The notes under the pieces: generated by a model
Databases searched by the model: none
Seen by the model: only the letters and a program-made list of their open reading frames with translations
What the model was told of the DNA's origin: nothing
Source: Calditrichota bacterium
GTDB lineage: Bacteria > Calditrichota > Calditrichia > Calditrichales > Calditrichaceae
Reading direction: 5' to 3'
Assembly: GCA_024278755.1 (NCBI GenBank)
Contig: JAJRSO010000061.1
Location: forward strand, 1 to 64,000
Length of the DNA stretch: 64,000 nucleotides
Shown: positions 8,773-16,312 of the stretch, piece after piece
Position numbering within the stretch: the stretch's first letter is position 1
Layout: the number at the start of each line of letters is the position of its first letter
Made by a program: the position numbers and the translations under genes

Positions 8773-9663
8773 ATGAGCAGAGTTCTCATTTTAGGCGCAA
8801 ATGGACTATTGGGCCAGGCAATGCAACATAAATTTAATCAGATGCATCGGGTGACGGTCTCTTCTTTTGAAGAGCGCAGTTTCCTCCCGGAGCTGTCTTT
8901 GCCGTATATCCAGGCCGATTTAACAAGCCGCATCGATGTTCGCAACTTAATTTCAAAAACCGATCCCGAAATTATTATAAATACAGCCGCTTATACCAAT
9001 GTGGACGGATGTGAAGAAGAACGGGAGAAATGCTGGGCGGTAAATGTTCTGGCAATGGAAAATGTTTTAGAAACACCCTACAACCCCCCCCCCATTATTG
9101 TCCAGATATCGACCGATTATGTGTTTGACGGGGAGCATGGCAATTATCGGGAAACAGATTCTCCCAATCCACGGGGGAATTATGCCCGAAGCAAAATGGC
9201 TGCCGAAAACATTTTGAATGCCGCCGGTTTTGAATACATTATTGCCCGTACGCAGATACTCTTTGGAAACGGACAAAATGTGCGTCCCAATTTTGTAACC
9301 TGGCTGATTAACCGTCTTCGGGAGAAAGAAGCGGTACAGGTTGTCGGCGATCAAACGGGTTGCCCCACCTATGCGCCGGATGTGGCCGATGCCGTGTACC
9401 GTTTATTGGAAAAAGAGGCCTATGGGTTGTTCCATATATCCGGGCCGGAGGCTCTGAGTCGGTATGATTTTGCCCTGCAGGTAGCGGACGTATTCGAACT
9501 GGATAGCGCTCTGATTAAAGAAATAACCACCGAGCAACTCCGGCAAAAATCTGCACGCCCCATGAATTCTTCGTTGATACTGGATAAACTTTATAACAAT
9601 ATTAACTGGCAGCCCCGTTCCGTTATAGACGCGCTGCGCCATATGAAATCGGAAATGGAATAG
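8773..9663 (+). CDS. rmlD: dTDP-4-dehydrorhamnose reductase (RmlD-like), copy 2, with C10 tract
   Basis: A 296-residue SDR enzyme with GANGLLG near residue 8, the RmlD signatures INTAAYTNVDGCE and ISTDYVFDG, the catalytic YARSK, and the substrate-loop GDQTGCPTYA. It is closer to canonical RmlD than the copy at 2130. A run of ten C at 9084-9093 encodes Pro-Pro-Pro just before the ISTDYVFDG strand, and a one-base slip would truncate the enzyme. It is followed without a gap by the GT2 gene. Upstream 8542-8772 is AT-rich and gene-free. Confidence 0.87.
   Translation: MSRVLILGANGLLGQAMQHKFNQMHRVTVSSFEERSFLPELSLPYIQADLTSRIDVRNLISKTDPEIIINTAAYTNVDGCEEEREKCWAVNVLAMENVLETPYNPPPIIVQISTDYVFDGEHGNYRETDSPNPRGNYARSKMAAENILNAAGFEYIIARTQILFGNGQNVRPNFVTWLINRLREKEAVQVVGDQTGCPTYAPDVADAVYRLLEKEAYGLFHISGPEALSRYDFALQVADVFELDSALIKEITTEQLRQKSARPMNSSLILDKLYNNINWQPRSVIDALRHMKSEME
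9084..9093 (+). repeat. C10 homopolymer inside rmlD copy 2
   Basis: Ten consecutive C cover the last base of an AAC codon and three CCC codons. The frame is intact at this length. Tracts like this are prone to slipped-strand mispairing, and in surface-polysaccharide genes they often act as phase-variation switches. Confidence 0.85.
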
Positions 9664-10386
9664 GTGATGGTTGATCCGGCTAAGGTGGTTATTGTTGTTC
9701 CCACCTATAATGAAATTGAGAATGTGGAACGGCTTGTGGAGGCTCTGTGCAGTTATCAACCGGGGATCAATATTCTGTTTGTGGACGACAGCTCACCCGA
9801 TGGAACAGCGGCGCGTATAAAGAAAATGCAGCAGGAAAGGGATAGTATCCATTTGTTGGAACGTCCCGTTAAAGAAGGACTGGGCCGCGCTTATATCGCC
9901 GGATTTAAAGTTGCGTTAGAAAAAGGATTTCAATACATTTTTGAAATGGACGCGGATTTTTCCCACGATCCGAAAGAAGTCCCCAATTTTTTAAAAGCGA
10001 TAGAAGAGAATGATTTGGTGTTGGGCAGCCGTTACATTAAAGGCGTAAATGTGGTTAACTGGCCGCTGCGCCGTTTGCTACTCAGTTATTTTGCCAATAT
10101 GTATACGCGCATTATAACGGGTTTGCCCATTCAGGATGCCACCGGAGGATTTAAATGTTTCCGGAGGGAGGTGCTGGAAAGTATTGATCTCGATAAAATT
10201 GAATCAAACGGATACGGTTTTCAGATAGAACTGAGTTTTAAAGCCTGGAAAAAAGGATACCGGATAAAAGAAATTCCGATTATTTTTGTTGACCGCCAGT
10301 TTGGTGAGTCGAAGCTATCTAAAAATATCATGTGGGAAGCGATCTTTTTAGTATGGAAGTTGCGTCTTTCCAGTTTAATTAACTAA
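9664..10386 (+). CDS. Polyprenol-monophosphomannose synthase-like GT2
   Basis: A 240-residue GT-A family 2 glycosyltransferase similar to the catalytic domain of dolichol-phosphate mannose synthase. Signatures are [13 protein letters not shown], the VDDSSPDGT nucleotide-binding loop, the [10 protein letters not shown] metal-binding motif and [14 protein letters not shown], ending in [10 protein letters not shown]. No C-terminal membrane helices are present, as in the Dpm1/Ppm1 short forms. It would charge polyprenyl phosphate with mannose or a similar sugar on the inner membrane. It starts at GTG 9664 directly after the rmlD stop (ATG 9667 is an alternative). A GDP-mannose-forming enzyme lies at 30440. 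Confidence 0.88.
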   Translation: MMVDPAKVVIVVPTYNEIENVERLVEALCSYQPGINILFVDDSSPDGTAARIKKMQQERDSIHLLERPVKEGLGRAYIAGFKVALEKGFQYIFEMDADFSHDPKEVPNFLKAIEENDLVLGSRYIKGVNVVNWPLRRLLLSYFANMYTRIITGLPIQDATGGFKCFRREVLESIDLDKIESNGYGFQIELSFKAWKKGYRIKEIPIIFVDRQFGESKLSKNIMWEAIFLVWKLRLSSLIN

Positions 10387-10397
10387 CAGGAACACTT

Positions 10398-11366
10398 ATG
10401 GCCCTCAAAACACATAAATTCGTCCTGGATTTTGAAAAACCGGTCGTCGAATTAGAAGATAAAATTATCGAAATGCGCGAATATGCGCAATCTGCCGGAG
10501 TGGAGTTAGAAGACGATATCAGACGATTGGAAAAAAAAGCCGGCCTGCTGCGTAAACAGATATATACCAACCTGAACCGCTGGCAGCGTTATCAATTGGC
10601 CAAGCACCCGCTGCGTCCCTACACGCTGGATTATATCAGCGCCTCAACCAGCTATTTCGAAGAGATGCATGGCGACCGCTTTTTTGCCGATGATAAAGCT
10701 ATTGTCGCCGGATTTGCCCAGATGGAAGAATTCTCCCTTGTCATTATCGGCCAGCAAAAAGGTCGGGATACCAAACAAAAATTACATCGTAATTTTGCCA
10801 TGGCCAATCCCGAGGGCTACCGCAAGGCTATGCGCATTATGGAACTGGCTGCAAAATTTAACAAACCCGTTGTAACATTAATAGATACGCCGGGCGCCTA
10901 TCCCGGAATTGGCGCCGAAGAGCGCGGACAGGCTCAGGCCATTGCTCACAATTTGTTTCAGATGTCCCATTTACCGGTGCCGATTATCAATGTCATTATC
11001 GGAGAGGGTGCTTCGGGCGGCGCCCTTGGTATTGGGGTTGGCGACCGAATATTAATGATGGAAAATTCCTGGTACTCGGTGATCAGCCCCGAAGGCTGCG
11101 CCGCTATTTTATGGAAGGATGCGGCATACGCGCCGCAGGCGGCCGAAGCAATGAAAATTACCGCGAAGGATGCCAAGGACCTGGGAATTGTAGACGAAGT
11201 AATTAAGGAACCCGAGGGCGGCGCACATCTGGATATGGCCGAAGCAGCCGGCTATGTAAAAGATGCCATCCTGCGCAATCTGCGGGAGCTGATTAAAATT
11301 CCGGCTGACGATCTGATCGAACAGCGTATCGAAAAATTCAGCAATATGGGCGAGTGGAAGGAATGA
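10398..11366 (+). CDS. accA: Acetyl-CoA carboxylase carboxyltransferase subunit alpha
   Basis: A 322-residue cytosolic subunit that, with AccD, transfers the carboxyl from biotin to acetyl-CoA in the first committed step of fatty acid synthesis. Sequence marks are the N-terminal coiled-coil ([11 protein letters not shown]), [57 protein letters not shown] and [12 protein letters not shown]. The length matches E. coli AccA. AGGA precedes the ATG. The stop codon overlaps the start of the thioesterase gene. Confidence 0.97.
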   Translation: MALKTHKFVLDFEKPVVELEDKIIEMREYAQSAGVELEDDIRRLEKKAGLLRKQIYTNLNRWQRYQLAKHPLRPYTLDYISASTSYFEEMHGDRFFADDKAIVAGFAQMEEFSLVIIGQQKGRDTKQKLHRNFAMANPEGYRKAMRIMELAAKFNKPVVTLIDTPGAYPGIGAEERGQAQAIAHNLFQMSHLPVPIINVIIGEGASGGALGIGVGDRILMMENSWYSVISPEGCAAILWKDAAYAPQAAEAMKITAKDAKDLGIVDEVIKEPEGGAHLDMAEAAGYVKDAILRNLRELIKIPADDLIEQRIEKFSNMGEWKE

Positions 11367-11764
11367 TTCTGCACGAAACCCGGTTTAGTGTACGCTATGC
11401 CGAAACCGACCAGATGAAATTTGTACACCATTCCAACTATATCGTCTGGTTCGAAATGGGTCGGTTAGCCTTGATGGAAAGTGTCGGGGTTTCATATGTT
11501 GAATTGGAAAGACAGGGGTATCTGTTGCCGGTATTGGAAGCCGGCGCCCGTTATCTGAAACCGGCCCGCTTTGGAGACGAACTGACGATGAAAACGGCTA
11601 TTTCCGAAAGACCCAGGGCAAAAATTAAATTTAAATATCAGATTTTTAATGCTAAAGAAGAATTGCTTTGTTCCGGTTTTTCAATGCACAGTTTTATGAA
11701 CCGAAACGATAGGGCCATAAAACCACCCAAAGTGTTTCTTCAAAAAATAAAGGAATTTTTTTAA
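11363..11764 (+). CDS. YbgC/FadM-type acyl-CoA thioesterase
   Basis: A 133-residue hotdog-fold thioesterase of the 4-hydroxybenzoyl-CoA/YbgC type. The active-site stretch [23 protein letters not shown] carries the expected Asp and Tyr/Phe-Glu positions, followed by [20 protein letters not shown] 11363 overlaps the accA stop (ATGA); GTG 11354 would add three residues and cannot be excluded because the GGAAGGA site sits immediately before the ATG. It probably hydrolyses short- or medium-chain acyl-CoA; coupling to accA fits lipid metabolism. Confidence 0.85.
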   Translation: MILHETRFSVRYAETDQMKFVHHSNYIVWFEMGRLALMESVGVSYVELERQGYLLPVLEAGARYLKPARFGDELTMKTAISERPRAKIKFKYQIFNAKEELLCSGFSMHSFMNRNDRAIKPPKVFLQKIKEFF

Positions 11765-11929
11765 ATGGTACAGCAGGAACTGCTCGATATTTTAGCCTGT
11801 CCCAAATGTAAAGGGGAGTTGGAGTATAATGAACAGAACGACACTTTGATTTGTAATGCCTGCCGTCTGATTTACCGGGTGGAAGACGATATTCCAATCA
11901 TGCTGATCGATGAAGCAGAATCCTTTTAG
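11765..11929 (+). CDS. Trm112-like small zinc-ribbon protein (UPF0434/YcaR type)
   Basis: A 54-residue protein starting at the ATG that follows the thioesterase TAA without a gap. It shows the Trm112 layout: LLDILACPKCKGEL with CxxC at residues 12-15, a second CxxC (CNAC) at 30-33, and the closing YRVEDDIPIMLIDEA strand. Bacterial members bind zinc and are thought to support methyltransferases or to be membrane-biogenesis accessory proteins; the role here is unknown. Confidence 0.85.
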   Translation: MVQQELLDILACPKCKGELEYNEQNDTLICNACRLIYRVEDDIPIMLIDEAESF

Positions 11930-11948
11930 GTATATGTGGGTTAAGCAC

Positions 11949-11977
11949 TTGACAAGTTGGATTTCTGCTTTTATATT
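11949..11977 (+). promoter_or_regulatory. Strong sigma70-type promoter upstream of the PorV-like gene
   Basis: TTGACA (11949-11954), exactly 17 bases, then TATATT (11972-11977): 11 of 12 consensus matches. Transcription would start near 11984, leaving a leader of about 170 bases before the ATG at 12156. The leader ends in a terminator-like hairpin. Confidence 0.7.
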
Positions 11978-12095
11978 CTCTGTACTTTTTTATTGAATAA
12001 TCGGGAGCTGGCCTATAAGCCGTTTGTTAAAGGTACTTTTTTATAATAAGTGATAGTTTTGTCTGCCTTTAATAAACGTTCCCGGATCAATATAT

Positions 12096-12142
12096 ACCGG
12101 TTAGTAGATTGAAGCAGTCAATCTACTAACCGGTTTTTTTTT
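12096..12142 (+). terminator. Intrinsic terminator/attenuator-like hairpin in the leader
   Basis: A perfect 17-bp stem (12096-12112 with 12118-12134) around the loop AGCAG is followed by nine T (12134-12142). The TAGGAGG ribosome site of the PorV-like gene begins immediately after the T run. There is no gene between the promoter at 11949 and this hairpin, so it either ends a ~150-base RNA or controls readthrough into the gene. Confidence 0.85.
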
Positions 12143-12155
12143 AGGAGGAAATATC

Positions 12156-13259
12156 ATGAAGAAGTTTATTTTATTTATTCTGTTAGCAAGCGCAGTGTTT
12201 ATTGAAACCGATAGCCTGTATGCCCAGGGCGAAGCCGCATTGCCCTTTTTACAAATAGCGCCCGGCGCTCGTAACGGCGGCCTCGGCGAAGGCGGTGTGG
12301 CTTTGGTAAACGATGCAACCGCCATTTTCTGGAACCCAGCGGGATTGGCGTTTCAGTATGAAGACCCGGAAACGCAAAAACGGGGGCAGGTCACATTTAT
12401 GCACTCTAAATGGCTGCCGGCCTTTAATTTTAACGATCTCTATTATGATTATATGGCGGCCCGGTATTCTTTTGATGATCTTGGCGTTCTGGGCGCCAGT
12501 ATCACGTATCTGAATCTGGGTATTAATATTCATACGGATGAGGAGGGAACCGAACTGGGCACCTTTGATTCGTTTGAATATGCCATATCTCTGGCTTATG
12601 CTGCAAAACTGGCTAATAACCTGGGAATCGGAATCAATGCTAAAATTATCCAGAGTAATCTTTCCAGCGTATCGGTGGGTACCGAAAGCGGAGATGGCCG
12701 GGCCACAACGGTTGCCATTGATGTTGGTATGTTGTGGACACCGGAATATGATATCTTTGATAATCACCTGAATCTTGGTTTTAATCTGTCCAACTTTGGT
12801 CCGCATGTAACTTATATCGATCAGAAACAGGCCGACCCCATGCCGACTAATTTGCGTTTGGGGCTGGCATACGACGCCTTTGACGACGGTTTTAATAAGA
12901 TTACGGTGATTTATGATTTAAACCGTCTGTTGGTCCGACGCTATACCGATAAAAATGGCGACCCCCAAGTGGACGGCGTATTTAAAGCAGTCTTCTATTC
13001 CAGTTGGGTGAAAGGTGATATCTCCGATCGTATTAACAGCTTTACACAGTCGTTTGGGGTCGAGTACAAATACGGCAATATTATTGCTATTCGCGGCGGT
13101 TATTTTTATGAAGATCCAAAACACGGAGATCGTAAATTTATGACCTTTGGCGCCGGAATCAATTACAGCATCTTTAATTTTGATTTCAGCTATATCAATG
13201 CCGAAAAAGATCATCCACTTGCCGGAACCACGCGGTTTTCGCTGGGTGTGAATTTTTAA
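12156..13259 (+). CDS. porV: PorV/LptO-like outer-membrane beta-barrel (T9SS-associated)
   Basis: A 367-residue protein with a signal peptide (MKKFILFILLASAVF, cleavage near YAQG) and the PorV/PorQ opening: FLQIAPGARNGGLGEGGVAL, then ATAIFWNPAGLAF. Alternating amphipathic strands continue to a C-terminal strand ending in Phe (RFSLGVNF), typical of outer-membrane barrels. In T9SS organisms PorV shuttles cargo from the translocon to the attachment complex. Length and the FMHSKWLPAFNFNDLYYDYMA segment favour PorV proper over the shorter paralogues at 41011, 52875 and 62121. AGGAGG lies 8 bases before the ATG. It has its own promoter and terminator, so it is monocistronic. Confidence 0.8.
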   Translation: MKKFILFILLASAVFIETDSLYAQGEAALPFLQIAPGARNGGLGEGGVALVNDATAIFWNPAGLAFQYEDPETQKRGQVTFMHSKWLPAFNFNDLYYDYMAARYSFDDLGVLGASITYLNLGINIHTDEEGTELGTFDSFEYAISLAYAAKLANNLGIGINAKIIQSNLSSVSVGTESGDGRATTVAIDVGMLWTPEYDIFDNHLNLGFNLSNFGPHVTYIDQKQADPMPTNLRLGLAYDAFDDGFNKITVIYDLNRLLVRRYTDKNGDPQVDGVFKAVFYSSWVKGDISDRINSFTQSFGVEYKYGNIIAIRGGYFYEDPKHGDRKFMTFGAGINYSIFNFDFSYINAEKDHPLAGTTRFSLGVNF

Positions 13260-13263
13260 TATA

Positions 13264-13287
13264 AAGGGGACTTCGGTTCCCTTTTTT
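13264..13287 (+). terminator. Intrinsic terminator with UUCG tetraloop
   Basis: An AAGGGGAC / GTTCCCTT stem (one G-U pair) closed by a TTCG loop, followed by a T run. It lies 5 bases after the PorV-like stop codon. Confidence 0.85.
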
Positions 13288-13402
13288 CGTGTGGCTCTGC
13301 CACTATTCATCCGCCGGAAACGGTATCCCTGGGACGGGAAAATTAAATTCCGATGAGAATGACTATCGTTACAATATCAATACAACCTGGAGAACAGACG
13401 GG

Positions 13403-16312
13403 GTGAAACTACGACACATCGTTCCGCTGCTATTTTTTTCTTTATCGTTCATATTTGCACAGACCGAAACAGTAAACATTTGTGCGTTGCGGGTTGATTT
13501 TATCGAAGACCAAAATACCCTAACCACAGGGAATGGTCTGTTTATGATCGATACGCTTACGCAAGAACCCTACGCAATTGATCCGGCCCCGCATAACCGA
13601 CTCTATTTTCAGGATCAAATCCGTGCGGTTGCCCATTATTTCGATAGAGTTTCCGGTGGGAAACAACAGGTTAGCGGAACGGTATTCCCGTTAGAAGCAG
13701 ATAGCGCATATCATTTACCTCATTCCATGGGATATTACAATCCCAACGGTACCGAAGAGCAGAATAATCTTGGGCTGGCCCGGCTTTTATCGGATGCCGT
13801 TGAAGCGGCAAAGATCAGCGGTGAGGTGGATTTTTCAGCCTATAATCTTGTAGTTGTGTTTCATGCCGGCGTCGGAAAAGATGTGGATGTGGGTTATGAT
13901 GAAACGCCGCAGGATATTCCGTCGCTTTTTATTACGCCTGATTTTTTAAAAGACGCCTTTGGCGATGATTTTACCGGCATCGATGTCGGTTTAAGTGAAA
14001 CAATTAATTCCGGAATCATTCTTCCTGAAACCGAAAATCAGGAGGGTTTATCTTTGGCGCTTACCGGTATGTTTGCCGCCAATATCGGCAGCGCCCTCGG
14101 CTTGTACGATCTGTTCAGCCCGTCCAAGCAACGAACGGGTATAGGCCGCTTTGGTTTGATGGACATGGGGTTGATGAATATGAACGGGCTGATTCCATCG
14201 CCGCCCGGCGCTTTTTCGCGCTATAAACTGGGCTGGGATGAAGTAGAGACGCTTGAAGAACCGCAAACGAATGTCAGGGTCCGCCGCTTGGGAGCGGACG
14301 ACAACGGAACGCCTTCGCTCATACGAATTCCCATTAACGAAGACGAATACTTTTTAGTAGAATACCGCGGGGATAGCGCCGTGAATCTGGATTCACTATA
14401 CGGACGTTTGATTAACGGCCGCTCGCCCCTGCCCACCTATCTTGAATTGCTGGAAATCTATTTCCCCGGTCAAATTGTGCGCGGCGAAAGCGGCGTGTTA
14501 ATCGCATTACCTGATTACGACTGGGGAATCCCCGGGGCGGGGCTTTTAATCTGGCATGTGGACGAACGTATCATTGCGGAAAAGGGAGCGGGCGGTAGTG
14601 TCAATGACGATCCGCTGATGCGGGCGGTGGATATCGAAGAGGCCGATCGGGCTCAGGATATCGGACAAAAATATCCTTTTCCCGATTCCCGCGCCGGTAT
14701 CGAATTCGGTTGGTTTGCGGATTTTTGGTATAAAAGCAATCCGGCCTATCGGAACGGCGTAGTCAACGAATTTTCGGATAATTCATCGCCCAATACTCGT
14801 TCGAATTACAGCCGGTCGGCTTCGCATATAACCATAAATAATTTTTCGGATAACACCGGCATAGAGATGTCCTTTGATTTTTTACGCGGATGGCTAGAAC
14901 AGCCGTTTCCGGTTTCTCTGTTTTCAGCAATAACCGCAAAAACGATGCTGGCCGCCGGAGCGGTGGAAGGCCAGTCGTTGCCTTTCCTTTTTGCCGCGGG
15001 AAGCAATGGTGGTATTTTTGCCATGAACCGCGACGGACAGGGGCTGATTGACAGCGCATCTGTTCTGTTTGCCCAGAATACGGCTTTTGAAAATCGCCCG
15101 GCCCTCGCGCTGGCTGATTTTAACCGGAACGGAAAATACGATCGTCTGTTTGCCGCCGGCGGGGACAGCCTTTTTGGTTTTGACCTGCAAAACGGTACGC
15201 CTGTTTTTAAGCGCGGCTTTTCCTCTCCCGTTAGTTCCGGACCGGTTGTGTCTGCTGGATTTGTCGCCGTCGGATGTGCCAACGATTCCCTTTATGTCTT
15301 TAATACCGCCGGTGAAATTGTAAATACCTACGGGCAGGCGGCAAACAGTTCGGCCCTTCTGCTGAATGGGGCGGGGGAACCGCTTGTATTCAACGCGCCG
15401 ACTTCCTTCGCGGCGCTGTTGCCTCTGTTCGAAAATGAAAACAATCTGTTGGTTTATGAACCGTCCGCGCAAAATATTAAAGTATATACCTATCCGGACA
15501 GGACGTTAAAATCGTCGTGGGCGGCCGTCGTACAACCCGTAGGCCCACCGGCGTTTGCGGATGTGGATGCCAACGGTATTTATGATATTATACTCAATCA
15601 GCAGGATGGTATTTACGCCTTCAACCGTTCCGGATTTTTACTAAACGGATTTCCGTTACGGCCGCTTCTGGCCGAAACTGAATTTTTGGTTGGCAGTCCG
15701 CTTATTCTGGACGCCGACGGAGACGGTGCGCTCGATTTTATCGCGGCAACAAACAGAGGCGCCATTGTCGGTTTGCGCGCTAATGGCCGGGCGCTGAACG
15801 GTTTTCCTCTTAGCACAGGGGGCGAAATGACCGCAACGCCTTTTATACTGAATCTGGACGGAGATGCCACGCTGGAACTGGCGGCCGTCAATACGTCCGG
15901 TTCGGTTTATGTATGGCAATTAGATGCTGTGGAAGGTTCTGCTTCCAACAAATGGTTGTCAGCGTTTAACAGTCCCGCAAATAATCTGCAAATTACGCAA
16001 ACGCTTTATCCGGCCAAAGTGGGCAGCGCGCTTCTGCCGGCAAAACGGGTTTACAATTATCCCAATCCCAATAGCGGCAGCACGACTACAATCCGTTACT
16101 ACTTAAACGACGCAGCCCGGGTGAACATCCGCATTTTTGATGCTTCCGGAATGCCGGTGGATAAATTTGACGGGCCGGGGCAGGCCGGAACAGATAACGA
16201 GATTAAGTGGAATGTGAAAAACATTGCTTCCGGCGTCTATTTATGCCGGGTTAAAGCCGTGTCGGCTACCCGCAGCGAAAGCCGGATTATTAAAATTATG
16301 GTTGTACATTAA
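13403..16312 (+). CDS. Secreted M6-peptidase-like protein with degenerate active site and T9SS sorting domain
   Basis: A GTG start at 13403 is chosen: GGAG lies 10 bases upstream and the product begins with a signal peptide (VPLLFFSLSFIFAQ). The longer frame back to 13289 starts inside the terminator. The 969-residue protein resembles immune-inhibitor-A/M6 peptidases at residues ~25-480: FQDQIRAVAHYFDRVSGGK, VVVFHAGVG, IGRFGLMDMGLMN, then WHVDERI. Where M6 enzymes have HExxHxxGLxD it reads ANIGSALGLYD (residues 226-236), so both His and the Glu are lost. A propeller-like region with DADGDGALDF repeats follows, then a C-terminal sorting domain beginning NYPNP (~residue 890). Probably a non-catalytic surface protein. 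The next gene begins right after its stop. Confidence 0.75.
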   Translation: MKLRHIVPLLFFSLSFIFAQTETVNICALRVDFIEDQNTLTTGNGLFMIDTLTQEPYAIDPAPHNRLYFQDQIRAVAHYFDRVSGGKQQVSGTVFPLEADSAYHLPHSMGYYNPNGTEEQNNLGLARLLSDAVEAAKISGEVDFSAYNLVVVFHAGVGKDVDVGYDETPQDIPSLFITPDFLKDAFGDDFTGIDVGLSETINSGIILPETENQEGLSLALTGMFAANIGSALGLYDLFSPSKQRTGIGRFGLMDMGLMNMNGLIPSPPGAFSRYKLGWDEVETLEEPQTNVRVRRLGADDNGTPSLIRIPINEDEYFLVEYRGDSAVNLDSLYGRLINGRSPLPTYLELLEIYFPGQIVRGESGVLIALPDYDWGIPGAGLLIWHVDERIIAEKGAGGSVNDDPLMRAVDIEEADRAQDIGQKYPFPDSRAGIEFGWFADFWYKSNPAYRNGVVNEFSDNSSPNTRSNYSRSASHITINNFSDNTGIEMSFDFLRGWLEQPFPVSLFSAITAKTMLAAGAVEGQSLPFLFAAGSNGGIFAMNRDGQGLIDSASVLFAQNTAFENRPALALADFNRNGKYDRLFAAGGDSLFGFDLQNGTPVFKRGFSSPVSSGPVVSAGFVAVGCANDSLYVFNTAGEIVNTYGQAANSSALLLNGAGEPLVFNAPTSFAALLPLFENENNLLVYEPSAQNIKVYTYPDRTLKSSWAAVVQPVGPPAFADVDANGIYDIILNQQDGIYAFNRSGFLLNGFPLRPLLAETEFLVGSPLILDADGDGALDFIAATNRGAIVGLRANGRALNGFPLSTGGEMTATPFILNLDGDATLELAAVNTSGSVYVWQLDAVEGSASNKWLSAFNSPANNLQITQTLYPAKVGSALLPAKRVYNYPNPNSGSTTTIRYYLNDAARVNIRIFDASGMPVDKFDGPGQAGTDNEIKWNVKNIASGVYLCRVKAVSATRSESRIIKIMVVH

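Noticed and set aside
13289-13402. Upstream start for the M6-like protein
   Set aside because: It would begin at the end of the PorV terminator and place 38 non-signal residues before the signal peptide; GTG 13403 fits better.
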